Notes: generated by a model from the sequence alone, not told the origin. A stretch of DNA of 39,365 nucleotides from JADJPL01 sp964607915 (GCA_964607915.1 CAZSMU010000019.1:1-39365), one strand, 5' to 3'. Numbered from the stretch's first letter, positions 17,031 to 25,946 are shown. Translations and numbers: made by a program.

Positions 17031-18405
17031 CTACGCTAAACCAGTGTAATTGAAAGGGCTAATAGCCTTAATTTCAGCCTTTACGGTGTCCGGTAGAGCC
17101 AATTGATCCACAAAATCCCGGATCACGTCCCGTGTAATACTGTCCTTTCCGCGGGTCAGGGCCTTGAGGGCTTCGTAGGGTTCCGGGTAGCCCTCCCTCC
17201 GCAGGATAGTCTGGATAGCCTCTGCCACGACAGCCCAGTTGGAGGAGAGGCCCTCCTGTATTTTCACCTCGTTGAGGAGCAGCTTTCCCAGTCCCTTCTG
17301 TATGGACTTGATTGCTATGAGGGAATGGCCCATCGGAACGCCGAGGTTGCGCAAGACGGTGCTGTCGGTCAGGTCGCGCTGTAGGCGGGAGATGGGCAGC
17401 TTTTCGGCTAAGTGGGCGAAGAGGGCATTAGCAAGCCCCAGGTTTCCTTCTGCGTTTTCAAAATCAATGGGGTTGACTTTGTGGGGAATGGCAGAGGAGC
17501 CCACTTCCCCGGCGACGANNNNNNNNNNTGCAAAGATTGATCTAAATTTTGAAATGGAGTTGCTGTTTGAAGTACTCCATAGATATATAGGACCAGATAT
17601 CCCGGCAAAAATCAATCAGGATAGTATTTATTCGGCCCAGGGCTTGGCACTGGGCGGCCAGATGATCATACGGCTCGATTTGGGTGGTAGTGGTTGTCCG
17701 CGTCAGGCCGAGGTACTGCTCGGCAAAGGTATCGGCAAAGGTTTTCCAGTTTATGTCGGGATACGCGGCGGCGTGGGCGTTGAAATTTCCGGTAGCGCCT
17801 CCGAACTTAGCCCGGTGCGGGATTGCCTGCAGCAAGACGACCTGTCCTTCCAGGCGTTCTACAAATACTCGGATTTCCTTGCCCAGACGGGTAGGAGAGG
17901 CAGGTTGCCCGTGGGTATGTGCCAGCATGGGAACCTCTTTCCACTCTTCGGCCAGGTCGGACAAATGCCCCGTCAACTGCTGCAGGGCTGGGTACCATAC
18001 GTAGTCCAATGCGTTGCGCAGTCCCAGGGGGATGGCGGTGTTGTTGATATCCTGTGAGGTGAGCCCGAAGTGGATGAACTCGACGTATTTGCCGAGGCCG
18101 GCCTCGCGGAAGTGCGTTTTTAAATAATACTCTACGGCCTTCACATCGTGGTTCGTCGTGCGCTCTATTTCTTTGACGGCCTCTGCGTCGGCAACGGAAA
18201 AGCGGTTGGTGAAGCGCACTAATTCATCCAACGCCGGTTTTGGAACATCGGCCAGTTGGGGCAATGGTATCCTGCAAAGGGCGATGAAATACTGGATTTC
18301 GACAAATACCCGATATCGGATCAGCGCAAATTCAGAAAAAAAATCGGCTAATTCCGAGGTTTGGCGCTCGTAGCGGCCGTCTAATGGGGAAATTGAGGTA
18401 AGCAC
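17031..18405 (-). CDS. purB: Adenylosuccinate lyase, interrupted by an assembly gap
   Basis: This enzyme catalyses two fumarate-releasing steps in purine synthesis (SAICAR to AICAR, and adenylosuccinate to AMP). The first part runs from LTSISPLDGRY (GTG start at 18405) through TSQDINNTA and HTHGQPASPTRLGKEI to YISMEYFKQ. The second runs from VAGEVGSSAIPHKVNPIDFENAEGN, the fumarase-superfamily signature loop, to the stop. In E. coli PurB these blocks are almost contiguous. Here they are separated by about 31 unrelated bases (17529-17559) and ten N, and the reading frame ends at a stop at 17542. I read this as a bad contig end at a scaffold join, not a real mutation. Both conserved halves are otherwise complete, so the gene is probably intact in the organism. 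Confidence 0.9.
17519..17528. other. Assembly gap (10 N) inside purB
   Basis: Ten unknown bases interrupt purB. The flanking bases on the right (17529 to about 17559) do not encode the conserved PurB sequence expected there, so the contig end is probably erroneous. Confidence 0.98.
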
Positions 18406-18490
18406 AGTTTTTTGGTTTTGTGGACTGGTTACAGGGAAGAAAGGTTCTTTCGAGATAATGGATTTAACGCCCGCCTTGCGGCATTTTACA

Positions 18491-18531
18491 ATCGAAAGGG
18501 AGCGCCTCGCGCATGCCCCCGCAACAAGTCT
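18491..18531 (-). repeat. Palindromic intergenic element, copy C
   Basis: The minus strand reads AGACTTGTTGCGGGGGC (18531-18515), then ATGCGCGAGGCGC, matching the family head. It starts 6 bases after the stop of the P-loop/DRTGG gene, in the sense direction. The core palindrome differs from the A/T-rich form (GCGC-rich with CCCTTTCG), and no second inverted head is found. A weaker resemblance (GGGAAGAAAGG) at 18434 could mark its far edge. Confidence 0.65.
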
Positions 18532-18537
18532 GTTTTT

Positions 18538-19653
18538 CTATCTGAGGTGGAAGCGGTCTATGAACGCGTCAAAGTTAACATATTGACCGATTAAGTCAAT
18601 TGCCCGCATAGATTTCCAGGGGGTCCGGTTATTGATTTTTACTTCGATTCGGCTTATTTTGACTACTGATCCAAAGGTGTCCAGGGTAGTGGTGATGACG
18701 GGTACTTTGTGCTGCATGAGGTAGGGGTTCGTGAGGTCGGATGGGTTGAACCAGCGCTCGTGCTTTCCGTCGCTCGTCACGATGACCCCCGACAAAGGGC
18801 AGTGCCCGACCCCTTTTATCCGAGCTACGCTCTCGACCTTCTCAACCGCTTCCTTCAGGCGGTTCATACTGGTGACCAACAGGATGTTTTCGAAGATCCT
18901 GAACTCATCTACTTCCACCAGGGAGCCCGCTATAATGTCTTCCACGCGGTTGTTCATGTATTCTTCGTTGAACACCACTTTTCCGTCTATGGCCTGGCGC
19001 ACCGTTTCCAGGATGGGGAGAGAAAGCGTGTTGTCGTAGGGCAGGATACCGAGGAGGGGCAGGTCCATTTCCCGGAGTTTCCGGGACAGGTAGTATTCTA
19101 CTTCCTCCATTTTCTCCGGTTTCACTTTATTGACGATCACGCCTAGTACCGGGACCCGTTCCTCTCGAAACAGGGAGGTACACATGTTCAGCATATCAAT
19201 CGTGCTGCCTATGCCCCCTTCGACCACCATGATGGCGCCTGCGCTCAGCATCCTGGCCACCCTTGCATTCGACAGGTTGACCACGCTCCCGACCCCTGGG
19301 TGCCCGGTCCCTTCATACACTACTACATCGTAGGTGCTCTCCAGCACGTCGTGCGCGCGAAGCAGCTTTTCCTCAAAGTGGAAGCGGCTGCTGTCTTCGA
19401 TAAATTCCCTCGTCACGCCTCTCCCCAGGACCACGGGGCTGTGGATATCCGGGTCTATCTTAAAACCGATTACCTCTGAAAACAGCACCGCATCTTTATC
19501 CGCAACCAGCCCGTCCCAGGCAATGGATTTTTGACCCACGGGCTTGCAGTAGCCCGTATTGAAACCCCGGCCTTTCAGATTTGCGACCAACCCCAAGGTG
19601 GTAGTTGTTTTGCCTACGTGTTGGCTCGTGGCAGCTACATAGATGTGTTTCAT
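18538..19653 (-). CDS. BioD-like P-loop ATPase with DRTGG domain (PTA N-terminal-like)
   Basis: A 371-residue protein. The N-terminal 210 residues form a dethiobiotin-synthetase-like P-loop domain: MKHIYVAATSQHVGKTTTT has the GKT loop at 14-16, with VVYEGTGHPGVGSV and GVIVNKV further on. The C-terminal part (about 225-371) resembles the DRTGG regulatory domain (GVIVTSDG, VPVITTTLDTFGSV). This pair of domains forms the N-terminus of long phosphotransacetylases, but the acetyltransferase domain is absent and no pta follows, so it is a stand-alone member of unknown function, possibly nucleotide sensing. The ATG at 19653 is chosen because an in-frame start at 19695 would run into the palindromic element. 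It lies upstream of purB on the same strand. Confidence 0.75.
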   Translation of the reverse strand: MKHIYVAATSQHVGKTTTTLGLVANLKGRGFNTGYCKPVGQKSIAWDGLVADKDAVLFSEVIGFKIDPDIHSPVVLGRGVTREFIEDSSRFHFEEKLLRAHDVLESTYDVVVYEGTGHPGVGSVVNLSNARVARMLSAGAIMVVEGGIGSTIDMLNMCTSLFREERVPVLGVIVNKVKPEKMEEVEYYLSRKLREMDLPLLGILPYDNTLSLPILETVRQAIDGKVVFNEEYMNNRVEDIIAGSLVEVDEFRIFENILLVTSMNRLKEAVEKVESVARIKGVGHCPLSGVIVTSDGKHERWFNPSDLTNPYLMQHKVPVITTTLDTFGSVVKISRIEVKINNRTPWKSMRAIDLIGQYVNFDAFIDRFHLR

Positions 19654-19671
19654 GGCAATGCTTTGTTTATC

Positions 19672-19751
19672 AGACTCGTTGCGACAGGGAGTCATCGAGG
19701 GTTCAAAAAAGGACTCCTTTTACCTTCCTCACCGAATCCTCGCAACTATCT
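19672..19751 (+). repeat. Palindromic intergenic element, copy D (full length)
   Basis: An 80-base element with both heads. The left end is AGACTCGTTGCGACAGGG, the right end on the opposite strand is AGATAGTTGCGAGGATTCGG, and the centre is AAAAGGACTCCTTTT (19707-19721), a perfect palindrome around one base. It is the best example of the family's miniature inverted-repeat layout. It lies in the divergent region between the P-loop/DRTGG gene and topA. Confidence 0.8.
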
Positions 19752-19978
19752 TGATTTTCAAGTAGATGGTATCATTTTATACCCGGTCTTTCCTACAACT
19801 TTACGCCTCGGGCCATCGCTTCCCGCGCGGATTGCCCCTACAAACGCCATTATACGACAAAAGCGCCTAATTTTTTCAAGCATGGCGAACTATGTTGAAA
19901 ATTTTTACTTTTGCCCTCGAAACACATGGCGCCGGAGTTACCGGGCTTCCTTTCCTTACCTTTAAATAAAACAAAATA
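19752..19978 (+). promoter_or_regulatory. topA upstream region with putative -7 box
   Basis: TACTTTTG at 19906-19913 fits the Bacteroidota -7 consensus TAnnTTTG and lies 66 bases upstream of the topA ATG. A GTTG lies only nine bases ahead, and no properly spaced -33 TTTG is seen. The leader just before the ATG is A-rich (TTTAAATAAAACAAAATA) with no Shine-Dalgarno sequence. The rest of the stretch contains no credible gene. Confidence 0.45.
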
Positions 19979-22597
19979 ATGCCCAGAAGTCTGCTCATTG
20001 TCGAATCACCTGCCAAAGCAAAGACTATAGAGAAATATTTAGGCAAGGACTTCACGGTGAAATCCAGCTACGGGCACGTCCGCGACCTGGAAAAAGGGAA
20101 TGCGGCGATAGACGTACACGACCGCTTCCGGTCGAGCTATGTCGTATCCCCGGAGAAATATAAAGTGGTCAAAGAACTCAAAGAATGGGTGAAAAAGGTG
20201 GATGAGGTATGGCTCGCTACCGACGAAGACCGCGAGGGGGAGGCGATCTCCTGGCATCTCTGCGAAGTGCTGGGCCTCGACCCGCGCACGACCAAACGCA
20301 TCGTTTTCCGCGAAATCACCAAACCAGCCATCGAAAAGGCCATCCAAAAGCCCCGCTCGGTGGATCTCAACCTGGTCAACGCCCAACAGGCAAGACGGGT
20401 GCTGGATCGGCTCGTCGGCTATGAACTCTCTGAAATCCTGTGGAAAAAAGTGCGCGGCAAACTTTCCGCCGGACGGGTGCAGTCGGTCGCCGTCAAATTG
20501 ATCGTCGAGCGGGAACGGGAAATCCAACACTTCCATTCAGAACCTTATTTCAAAATAGATGCGGTCTTTCTCGTAAAGAACGAACAGGGCAAAACAGTGC
20601 CTCTGCGGGCCGAGCTCCCGGAGCGCTTCTCCTCTGAACGCGACGCGGAAAGTTTTCTCCAAAAATGCATCGGGGCAGCTTTCCAGATTGGAAAGATCGA
20701 ACTGCGCCCGCTGAAACGGAAACCAGCGGCTCCCTTCACTACGTCCACCCTCCAGCAAGAGGCGAGCAGAAAGCTGGGCTTCTCGGTACAACGGACTATG
20801 AACGTAGCGCAAAGGCTTTACGAAGAAGGCCACATCACCTATATGCGTACGGACTCCACCAACCTCAGTGAGCTGGCCCTGGCTTCCATCGCCGAGGCGG
20901 TGGAGAAGAATTACGGCGCCCACTACGTGCAAACCCGCCGCTTCAAAAGCAAATCGGCCAACGCACAGGAAGCGCACGAAGCTATCCGACCTACCTACAT
21001 ACAGGTGCAGAACGCCGGCTCGCAACGCGACGAACAACGCCTCTACGAGTTGATCTGGAAGCGCACCATCGCTTCCCAGATGGCCGACGCAGAGCTGGAG
21101 AAAACCGTAGTGCAAATAGATATCTCTTCCATGCCGGGCACCTTCCTGCAGGCTGAAGGGGAAGTGCTCAAATTTGATGGCTTCCTCCGGGTCTATCTGG
21201 AATCAAACGATGATGAGGAGGAGGAAGGCACGAAAGGAATGTTGCCCCCTCTGTCCCTGCAACAATTGCTGCCGCTCGATGAAATGAACGCCACAGAGCG
21301 CTTCACCCGCCCGCCCGCCCGCTATACGGAGGCTGGTCTGGTAAAGAAACTCGAAGAACTCGGCATCGGCCGGCCCTCTACGTATGCACCTACCATCAGC
21401 AAAATCATGGAGGAGGGCCGTGGCTACGTCGTCAAGGAAAGCAGGGAAGGTGCAGCAAGACCTTATCGTCAACTCAAGTTGCATCAGGATAAAATTGAAG
21501 CGGCTACCCTGAGCGAGCAGACGGGCGCGGTCCAAAACCGGCTCTTCCCCACAGACATAGGCATCACCGTCAGCGATTTTCTCGACGCGCATTTCGATAA
21601 GATCATGGACTACAAGTTCACCGCAGAAATAGAAAAGCTATTCGACGATATCGCTGCGGGGGGGCTGGAATGGACCAGTATGCTGAACGACTTCTACTGG
21701 CCGTTTCACGAAACAGTGGAGTCGACCATGGAATCGGCAGACCGACCTACCCGGGAGCGCATCCTGGGTAAGGAGCCCAAGTCGGGCCTGACGATGCTCA
21801 CGCGCATGACCCGATTGGGGCCTGTCGTCCAAATCGGCCTCCCAGATGAATTGAAAGAGGCCGATAAGCCTCGCTATGCGAATCTAAGGAGCGGACAATC
21901 CATAGAAACGATTACTTTCGAAGAGGCACTCACCCTCTTTGAACTGCCCAAAGTCCTGGGCGAATACAAAGGGGAAGAAGTGGCCGTCGGCGTGGGCCGA
22001 TACGGGCCCTACGTCCGGTATGGGGAAAAGTTTGTCTCCCTGGGCCGCGGGGAAGAGCCGCTGGCAGTCAATCTGGAACGGGCACTGGAGCTCATTCGCC
22101 AAAAGGAAGAAGCCGACGCTCCCGTGGCTACGTATCAGGGGCAGCCCGTCACGAAAGGCAAAGGCCGGTTCGGCCCTTTCCTGAAATGGGGCGACCTCTA
22201 TGTCAACGTACCCGCTAAAGTGGATTTCGACCATATCACCCCGCAGCAAGTTCAGGAGTTGATTGCGGCCAAACTCGAAAAAGAGGCCACCCGCTATATC
22301 CGGCAATGGCCCGAAGAGCAAATCGCAATCGAAAAGGGTCGCTGGGGGGCCTTTATCCGGTTTAAAAAGGAAAATGTAAACCTGCCCCGGGTCAATAGCG
22401 AAAAGATGACCGATGAGCAGGCAGCGCTCCTGAGCCTTGAAGAGGTCAAAGCAATCATCGAGGCCGCTATCCCAGATGCTTTCAAGACGAAAAAAGCTGC
22501 GGAAAAGAAAACATCAGCAGCCGGAAAAAGTACCCCAAAAAAAGCAAAGGCAGGTACTTCAAAAACGGGCAATACGTCAAAAACAACAAAAAAATAG
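19979..22597 (+). CDS. topA: DNA topoisomerase I
   Basis: An 872-residue type IA topoisomerase that relaxes negative supercoils. The TOPRIM domain is at the N-terminus (LLIVESPAKAKTIEKYLG, with metal-binding TDEDREGE at 81-88). The catalytic tyrosine is Tyr288 in HITYMRTDSTN. The classic KLSAGRVQSVAVKLI and GIGRPSTYAPTISKI motifs are present. The C-terminus carries Topo-C repeats (GRYGPYVRYGEKFVSL, GRFGPFLKWGDLYVNV, GRWGAFIRFKKENVNL) in place of zinc fingers, followed by a lysine-rich tail of about 35 residues (KKAAEKKTSAAGKSTPKKAK). This architecture is usual for Bacteroidota. The DUF3467 gene starts 4 bases after the stop, so the two are probably co-transcribed. Confidence 0.97.
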   Translation: MPRSLLIVESPAKAKTIEKYLGKDFTVKSSYGHVRDLEKGNAAIDVHDRFRSSYVVSPEKYKVVKELKEWVKKVDEVWLATDEDREGEAISWHLCEVLGLDPRTTKRIVFREITKPAIEKAIQKPRSVDLNLVNAQQARRVLDRLVGYELSEILWKKVRGKLSAGRVQSVAVKLIVEREREIQHFHSEPYFKIDAVFLVKNEQGKTVPLRAELPERFSSERDAESFLQKCIGAAFQIGKIELRPLKRKPAAPFTTSTLQQEASRKLGFSVQRTMNVAQRLYEEGHITYMRTDSTNLSELALASIAEAVEKNYGAHYVQTRRFKSKSANAQEAHEAIRPTYIQVQNAGSQRDEQRLYELIWKRTIASQMADAELEKTVVQIDISSMPGTFLQAEGEVLKFDGFLRVYLESNDDEEEEGTKGMLPPLSLQQLLPLDEMNATERFTRPPARYTEAGLVKKLEELGIGRPSTYAPTISKIMEEGRGYVVKESREGAARPYRQLKLHQDKIEAATLSEQTGAVQNRLFPTDIGITVSDFLDAHFDKIMDYKFTAEIEKLFDDIAAGGLEWTSMLNDFYWPFHETVESTMESADRPTRERILGKEPKSGLTMLTRMTRLGPVVQIGLPDELKEADKPRYANLRSGQSIETITFEEALTLFELPKVLGEYKGEEVAVGVGRYGPYVRYGEKFVSLGRGEEPLAVNLERALELIRQKEEADAPVATYQGQPVTKGKGRFGPFLKWGDLYVNVPAKVDFDHITPQQVQELIAAKLEKEATRYIRQWPEEQIAIEKGRWGAFIRFKKENVNLPRVNSEKMTDEQAALLSLEEVKAIIEAAIPDAFKTKKAAEKKTSAAGKSTPKKAKAGTSKTGNTSKTTKK

Positions 22598-22601
22598 CGC
22601 T

Positions 22602-22915
22602 ATGGACGATATGAATACAGAAAATAACGCCAATCAACTCAATATCGAGCTGCCAGAGGATATCGCGGAAGGCACCTACTCCAACCTGGCTATCATCAGC
22701 CATTCCCACTCGGAATTTGTACTGGATTTCGTGCGCTTGATGCCCAACATGCCCAAGGCCAAGGTCAAAGCCCGAATCATCGTAACCCCTGAACACGCCA
22801 AACGCCTGATACATGCCTTAGCAGATAATGTCCGGCGCTATGAAGCCCAATTCGGCCCAATAGAGTCTAAGGAAGAACCGCCTATACCTCCTATGAGTTT
22901 CAATATGCCTATTGT
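22602..22915 (+). CDS. DUF3467 protein, 3' end lost in assembly gap
   Basis: At least 104 residues are visible, starting MDDMNTENNANQLNIELPED. The body (GTYSNLAIISHSHSEFVLDF, RLMPNMPKAKVKARIIVTPEHAKRLIHALADNV) matches DUF3467, a small conserved Bacteroidota family of unknown function. It starts 4 bases after topA. The reading frame runs into the N gap near SFNMPI. Family members usually end close to this point, so only a few residues are probably missing. The next complete gene, an amidase, lies beyond the gap, so any gene hidden in the gap would be missed. Confidence 0.85.
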
Positions 22916-23015
22916 NNNNNNNNNNNNNNNNNNNNNNNNNNNNNNNNNNNNNNNNNNNNNNNNNNNNNNNNNNNNNNNNNNNNNNNNNNNNNNNNNNNNN
23001 NNNNNNNNNNNNNNN
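22916..23015. other. Assembly gap (100 N)
   Basis: Exactly 100 unknown bases, the conventional placeholder for a gap of unknown size. It removes the end of the DUF3467 gene and the region before the amidase gene, so the true spacing and any element lying there cannot be judged. Confidence 0.99.
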
Positions 23016-23036
23016 TTGTCATAAAATCCTAATCTT

Positions 23037-23678
23037 ATGTCCTCTGAATTCCTGATTTTGCTCGATGCCGGCCACGGGGGATTGAACCCGGCGGGCCAAT
23101 ACGTGACCTCCCCCTCCAAGGAATACAAACACAGCAAAGGCCAGTTCCACAAGGAAGGCTGGTTCTACGAGGGCGTGTGGAACCGGACCCTGGTCAACGC
23201 CGTCGCCTCCAAATTGCGCGACCTGAACCTCCCTTTCGTCCTACTGAGCCACCCCTGGCTGGACATGAGCCTGACCTATCGGGTGGAAAAGGCGAACTGG
23301 TATTACAAACACTATCCCAACTGCGTCCTGGTGTCCAGCCATGCCAACGCTTCCCTCTCCCATACGGCTCGCGGGTTTGAGGTATATACCACCCCAGGGC
23401 AGACCCGAAGCGACGATCTGGCAGATATCTACTGGGGCCATGTGGAAAATCTGCTCGGAAAAGATATCATCATGCGTTCCGATTTACAGGATGGTGACCG
23501 GGACAAAGAGGCCGGCTACCAGATTATCCGGGACACCGAAATGCCTGCTATCCTGATCGAACACTTGTTTTTCGACCAGTACGAGGATGCTGTGCTGCTG
23601 CTCCGGGAAGATATTGTAGAGCGGTTTGCAGAGGCCCAGGTGCGCGCTTTACTAGACTTTTCTGCGAAAACATCATGA
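23037..23678 (+). CDS. N-acetylmuramoyl-L-alanine amidase (Amidase_3)
   Basis: A 213-residue zinc amidase that cleaves the bond between MurNAc and the stem peptide of peptidoglycan. Metal and catalytic residues are readable: His13 in LLDAGHGG, Glu45 in FYEGVWNR, His102 in SSHANAS and Glu175 in AILIEHLFFD. It has no signal peptide and no SPOR or AMIN domain, so it resembles the compact phage/endolysin-like or recycling forms rather than the large division amidases. Export is not evident. Its TGA overlaps the ATG of the PolX gene (ATGA at 23675-23678), which points to co-translation. Confidence 0.85.
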   Translation: MSSEFLILLDAGHGGLNPAGQYVTSPSKEYKHSKGQFHKEGWFYEGVWNRTLVNAVASKLRDLNLPFVLLSHPWLDMSLTYRVEKANWYYKHYPNCVLVSSHANASLSHTARGFEVYTTPGQTRSDDLADIYWGHVENLLGKDIIMRSDLQDGDRDKEAGYQIIRDTEMPAILIEHLFFDQYEDAVLLLREDIVERFAEAQVRALLDFSAKTS

Positions 23679-25345
23679 GCAATAAGGAAATTGCAAGGGC
23701 CTTTCAGCTCCTGGGCGAGCTCATGGAATTGCATGGGGAAAACCCGTTCAAAATCCGTTCTTACCAGAATGCATACCTCACGCTGCGCAAACTGGACCGC
23801 CCTTTGTCCGATTGTTCTGAAGAGGAACTGGAGGCACTGCCCGGTATCGGCAAAGCTATCGTGGGCAAAATCAGGGAACTGGTCCTGTATGGAAAAATGG
23901 AGGCTCTGGAAAAGTACAAGGCGATCACCCCGCCTGGCGTAGGAGAGTTGCTGCTCGTACATGGGCTGGGTCCTAAAAAACTCAGGGTCATCTGGAAAGA
24001 ACTGGGTATCGAAAGTATCGGCGAACTGGAGTATGCGCTCAATGAGAACCGGCTTCTTGAACTGAAAGGCTTCGGGGAAAAAACCCAGGACGAACTGCGC
24101 CGGCAGCTCGCCTTTTACCAACGCCACAACAGCAGTTTCCTCTATGCTACCCTCGAAGCTTCTGCCCTCGAGTTGCTGGCCGCGGTCTCGGCGGCCTTTC
24201 CAAATGCGCGGGTCGAATGGACCGGGCCACTGCGCCGCCGCTGCCCGGTACTGAACGAAATCTCCTTGTTAATTGGCCAGGCTCCTCTTCCTCTGGGCGA
24301 AATAGCTCCTTTATTGACGGATATTGCGCTCCAGGACCGAGTCATCTCCGGAAAAACGAAAGATGGTTACCCTGTAACGATACATTGTTGCGATCATTCC
24401 GAATTTCAGAGCCAACAGTTTCGGCTTACGGGGTCGGAAGTCTTCTTAGCGTCTTTCGACCAGTTACAAGGCGCTGGCGATGCTGCACCGGATGAGGCGG
24501 CCTTTTTCAAAAATACCCGCCTTCCCTGGATCGAGCCGGAAAGGCGGGAGGATGGGGAAATCCTCCGTCGGGCCGTGGTATCAGGGCTTCAGCCCCTCGT
24601 GGAAGAGCGCGATATCCGCGGGGTCATCCATGCCCACAGCACCTATAGCGACGGCTTGCACAGCCTCTCCGAGATGGCGCTGGAAGCAAAGGCGCTGGGC
24701 TATGAGTATCTCGTAATCACGGACCACTCAAAATCGGCTTTTTATGCCAATGGTCTTTCCTCGGAACGCGTACGGGTACAAATGGAGGAGATTGACCGGC
24801 TCAACCAGGAGCTTTCACCCTTTCGGATTTTCAAGGGTATAGAGAGCGATATCCTGAGCGATGGCAGCTTAGATTATCCGACCGAAATCCTCGATTGCTT
24901 CGAGGTCGTGATAGCTTCTATTCACAGCAATCTGAAAATGGATGAGGAAAAGGCAACCCGGCGTTTGATAAAAGCGATCGAACAGCCTCAAACGCGCATC
25001 CTCGGCCATCCGACCGGGCGCTTGTTGCTCTCCCGGCCGGGCTATCCAATCCGGCACAGGGAGGTAATCGATGCCTGCGCGGCGAACGGGGTAGCTATCG
25101 AGTTGAACGCCAACCCCTACCGACTGGACTTAGACTACACCTGGATCTCTTATGCACTCGAAAAGGGAGTGCCCATCGCCATCAATCCGGATGCGCACAG
25201 CAAGTCGGGTATTCGCGATATCCGCTTCGGCGTCCTGTCGGCCCGGAAAGGAGGACTCCCCGCAGAAAACTGCCTCAATGCGAAAGACCAGGCCCAATTC
25301 AGCGCCTGGGTAGAAGCTAAACGGCCGCGATTAACAGCTCATTAA
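23675..25345 (+). CDS. PolX/PHP-family protein with degenerate polymerase site
   Basis: A 556-residue protein. It has an N-terminal 8-kDa-like helix-hairpin-helix region (ENPFKIRSYQNAYLTLRKL, LPGIGKAIVGKI), a pol-beta-like palm, and a C-terminal PHP domain. The palm motif normally reads GSxRR followed by DxD. Here it is GPLRRRCPVLNEIS (184-197), lacking the Ser and both catalytic aspartates, so DNA synthesis is unlikely. The PHP metal site looks intact: HAHSTYSDG (319-327), TDHSKS (349-354), GIESDIL, ASIHSN, LGHPTGR and NPDAHS. Such PHP domains have 3'-5' exonuclease or phosphoesterase activity. I infer a repair-related nuclease. It overlaps the amidase stop by four bases. Confidence 0.87.
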   Translation: MSNKEIARAFQLLGELMELHGENPFKIRSYQNAYLTLRKLDRPLSDCSEEELEALPGIGKAIVGKIRELVLYGKMEALEKYKAITPPGVGELLLVHGLGPKKLRVIWKELGIESIGELEYALNENRLLELKGFGEKTQDELRRQLAFYQRHNSSFLYATLEASALELLAAVSAAFPNARVEWTGPLRRRCPVLNEISLLIGQAPLPLGEIAPLLTDIALQDRVISGKTKDGYPVTIHCCDHSEFQSQQFRLTGSEVFLASFDQLQGAGDAAPDEAAFFKNTRLPWIEPERREDGEILRRAVVSGLQPLVEERDIRGVIHAHSTYSDGLHSLSEMALEAKALGYEYLVITDHSKSAFYANGLSSERVRVQMEEIDRLNQELSPFRIFKGIESDILSDGSLDYPTEILDCFEVVIASIHSNLKMDEEKATRRLIKAIEQPQTRILGHPTGRLLLSRPGYPIRHREVIDACAANGVAIELNANPYRLDLDYTWISYALEKGVPIAINPDAHSKSGIRDIRFGVLSARKGGLPAENCLNAKDQAQFSAWVEAKRPRLTAH

Positions 25346-25388
25346 CAACAAGGGGGCGTTTTTTAGCGCTACTGTGAACCTCTTTGCG

Positions 25389-25396
25389 TAGATTTG
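25389..25396 (+). promoter_or_regulatory. Putative -7 box for the DUF1573 lipoprotein gene
   Basis: TAGATTTG exactly fits TAnnTTTG and lies 43 bases upstream of the ATG at 25440, in a short intergenic gap after the PolX stop. No TTTG is found at the usual -33 distance; only a run of six T at 25359-25364 is nearby. Start-site placement is an inference. Confidence 0.5.
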
Positions 25397-25439
25397 CGTT
25401 CCCATACGGATTTTCCAAATGTTCATAACCAAAAGTGCC

Positions 25440-25946
25440 ATGAAGTATCTAAAATCTGCTGTTTTATTCTCTCTGGCCTTCGCAGCGCTCAGCTCGTGCA
25501 AAAGTACCGGCTCCGATGCGCGCGACGCCGCCCGCCAAGACGTAGCCTCTACCGAAGCACCTGCCACCATTGCCGATCCGCAGGGTACTCAGGCTCAGCA
25601 ACCCGAGGTGCCTGCCGGCCCGACGACGACTATCGCCTTCGGCGAAGATCGCTATAACTTCGGAAAGGTCAAAGACGGGGAAAAGGTGACGCACACGTTC
25701 AAGTTCCGCAATGCGGGCAATGAGCCCCTGATCCTGAGCGACGCACGCAGCACCTGTGGTTGCACGGTCCCAACCTGGCCGCGCGAACCCATCGCCCCGG
25801 GCAAAACGGGTGAAATCACCGTCGTGTTCGACGCTACGGGCAAGGTTGGCGGACAGAGCAAGCGCGTTACCCTCGTAGCCAATACTACGCCGCCGGAAAC
25901 CTTCATCTACCTCGAAGGGGAAGTAGAGGCGAAAGCCGGGAACTAA
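25440..25946 (+). CDS. DUF1573 lipoprotein
   Basis: A 168-residue predicted lipoprotein (MKYLKSAVLFSLAFAALSSC, lipidation at Cys20). A low-complexity Ala/Asp/Thr/Gln linker is followed by a DUF1573 immunoglobulin-like domain: YNFGKVKDGEKVTHTFKFRN, then RSTCGCTVPTWPREPIAPGK, then GEITVVFDATGKVGGQSKRV. The CGC pair is the family hallmark. The family is very common in Bacteroidota and its function is not established; a periplasmic or surface structural role is assumed. The ATG at 25440 is chosen over the ATG at 25419 because it begins directly at the signal. It is followed by a long hairpin (25981-26031). Confidence 0.9.
   Translation: MKYLKSAVLFSLAFAALSSCKSTGSDARDAARQDVASTEAPATIADPQGTQAQQPEVPAGPTTTIAFGEDRYNFGKVKDGEKVTHTFKFRNAGNEPLILSDARSTCGCTVPTWPREPIAPGKTGEITVVFDATGKVGGQSKRVTLVANTTPPETFIYLEGEVEAKAGN

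Noticed and set aside
17529..17615. A continuous reading frame crossing the 10-N gap in purB
   Set aside because: The frame is open only because N codons are translated as X. The residues before the gap are not PurB-like, so it does not represent the real protein start.
13582..19653. Possible defence island around the nuclease-helicase
   Set aside because: Neighbours are purB and a BioD-like protein, with no methylase, toxin, integrase or other defence gene. Housekeeping context is more likely.
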